Positions 36,873-37,567 of a stretch of 37,567 nucleotides of DNA are shown here, piece by piece. Origin of the DNA: a virus. The stretch lies in the IMG/VR virus record IMGVR_UViG_3300029268_000054, positions 1 to 37,567 of that record; one strand, given 5' to 3'. The notes beneath the pieces are model-generated. The model was given only the letters and a program-made list of their open reading frames with translations, ran no database searches and was not told the DNA's origin. The first letter of the stretch is position 1. Each line of letters begins with the position of its first letter. Both the position numbers and the translations under genes were made by a program.

Positions 36873-36987
36873 TTACCCACCCGTAGTCCTCGGGCTCTTC
36901 GTCCAGGTATTGCTCACCGTCGCTAAACTCATCAAACTCATCACTTGCTTCCGCCTGCGTCTTTGGAATAAGAAGTTCGTCTCGCAT
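36862..36987 (-). CDS. Acidic small protein at the head of the late operon, 41 residues
   Basis: AAAAAAGGACACC precedes ATG 36985-36987. The product starts MRDELLIPKTQAEASDEFDE and is strongly acidic (FSDGEQYLDEEPEDYGWVNG). It is the first gene after the late leader. Very acidic small proteins at such positions can mimic nucleic acid, yet nothing beyond charge supports this here. Confidence 0.6.
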   Translation of the reverse strand: MRDELLIPKTQAEASDEFDEFSDGEQYLDEEPEDYGWVNGR

Positions 36988-37168
36988 GGTGTCCTTTTTT
37001 AGGGGTTACGTCAACCCCGGTATCGCCAGTTACGGATTGACATTATTACCGGATACTCGACCCCTTTTTTAGATGCCCGCCGGGGTGCGCTTTGGCTCAT
37101 GGATCGGAGCACGTCAGAGGCGTGGCGGGCTGATTCAGGTTATTGTAGCTATCTCTTTCATGGTTTAA
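36988..37168 (-). promoter_or_regulatory. Structured leader of the late transcript
   Basis: The 181 bases between the late promoter and the first late gene hold three inverted repeats on the minus strand: GCCCGCC (37124-37130) with GGCGGGC (37075-37081), nested with smaller stems; CCGGTA (37047-37052) with TACCGG (37017-37022); and GGGGTT (37013-37018) with AACCCC (37002-37007). Stems one and three are each followed by CTAAAAAAGG, so the unit is repeated. No protein gene is evident except an eight-codon frame near 37162. A put-like antiterminator, attenuator or translation switch is possible. Confidence 0.5.
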
Positions 37169-37196
37169 AGTATACACGTTTAAACGTTAAAGTCAA
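37169..37196 (-). promoter_or_regulatory. Late leftward promoter with palindromic operator
   Basis: On the minus strand TTGACT (37191-37196), a 16-base spacer and TATACT (37169-37174) form a strong sigma-70-type promoter. The spacer contains the perfect 12-base palindrome ACGTTTAAACGT (37176-37187). Upstream on the minus strand lie three A-tracts spaced about ten bases apart, like an UP element. It serves the late genes. Confidence 0.78.
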
Positions 37197-37273
37197 TCTT
37201 TTTCTTCACTTTTTTCTTGACTTTTTAAAACATTATTTATTTCGCGTAGTTATGCCCTAAAAAATATTTCAAA

Positions 37274-37567
37274 CCAATTTTACCCCAACGACTTTATGAG
37301 GGATATGCAGGAACACCCACTAGAGATTACTGGGGCATGGTTAATAGTGCTTTGTGCAATCTTCTGGGAGGGTGGAATTTCAACCAAAAGTCTGAAGCAA
37401 TGGAGCAAAATTTTAGGAGAAAATAACAAAAAAACTCTTCAATTTTAAAATATTTTGAGAAAAAAAAAGTCGGAAATATTTTATTTTTGGATAACCAAAA
37501 TGTAACCATAGAATGTCGCCGGATGGTGCGTGATGAGGAAATTTCTCAATTAAGACGTAGTGTTGGG
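37274..37567. repeat. Right arm of the terminal inverted repeat
   Basis: This arm is the reverse complement of 1-295 with a one-base deletion and two substitutions. Similarity ends at CCAATTTTACCCC (37274); to its left lies unrelated AT-rich DNA belonging to the late promoter region. It contains the interior of the replication gene without the true start. Confidence 0.95.
37296..37448 (+). pseudogene. Broken copy of the replication-initiation gene
   Basis: Read on the plus strand, the right arm matches the inner N-terminal part of the replication protein from MRDMQEHPLE on. Compared with the left copy, an Ala has become Glu, a Ser has become Leu, and the missing T shifts the frame so that a TAA follows TLQF after 50 codons. 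The segment upstream (37250-37273) does not encode the missing first 31 residues and offers no ribosome site. If real DNA, this is a decayed partial duplicate. Confidence 0.65.

Noticed and set aside
37075-37130. Seven-pair GCCCGCC/GGCGGGC stem resembling a tRNA acceptor stem
   Set aside because: Only 56 bases span the stem ends and there is no T-loop consensus; better explained as a leader hairpin.
1-37567. Linear protein-primed genome with inverted terminal repeats
   Set aside because: No family B polymerase or terminal protein is present, a complete terminase pair is, and the left repeat truncates a gene.

Overview
This window is a tailed double-stranded DNA phage contig (Caudoviricetes). 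It carries a P22-like portal, an HK97-fold major capsid protein, a scaffold, a small and a large terminase, several candidate ejection (internal virion) proteins and no tail-tube, sheath or tape-measure gene, so a short-tailed (podovirus-type) virion is most likely. Lysis genes (three-helix holin, GH108 lysozyme) and four proteins with Sec signal peptides point to a Gram-negative host; the species cannot be read from the sequence. I saw no integrase, tRNA, CRISPR array or host-like flank.

Layout. (1) Positions 1-4844, minus strand: an early operon read leftwards from a strong promoter at 4816-4844. It starts with a Cro/CI-type regulator and runs through about 13 small, tightly overlapping genes (zinc-ribbon proteins, an HNH nuclease, a DUF6378-like protein, a metallophosphoesterase, an HExxH protein) to a replication-initiation gene that runs off the left end. 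(2) Positions 4929-9960, plus strand: a divergent early operon with a RecB-like exonuclease, ERF annealing protein, a short cytosine-methyltransferase-like protein, SSB and an asparagine-rich exported protein, closed by a strong terminator. (3) Positions 9995-37196, minus strand: the late operon, read leftwards from a promoter at 37169-37196 that encloses a perfect palindrome, through a long structured leader, then packaging genes, portal, scaffold, capsid, adaptor, lysis genes, tail and ejection proteins, and finally three adhesin-like proteins that all begin with signal peptides.

Function. The exonuclease, ERF protein and SSB form a recombination set; the regulator between divergent promoters probably controls early transcription; packaging uses a TerL interrupted in its P-loop by a 366-residue intein. 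That intein lacks the usual N-terminal nucleophile and has the Trp, Cys and Thr marks of class 3 inteins. Other unusual points are an in-frame TGA near the end of the portal gene followed by a Pro/Gly-rich extension, and Sec signals on fibre-like proteins.

Completeness. The two ends are inverted copies of one another (295 and 294 bases, three differences). Both arms stop at the same base inside the replication gene, and no helicase, primase or polymerase is present. The genome is therefore probably incomplete at the replication module, and the ends are more likely a rearrangement, amplification or assembly product than true viral termini.
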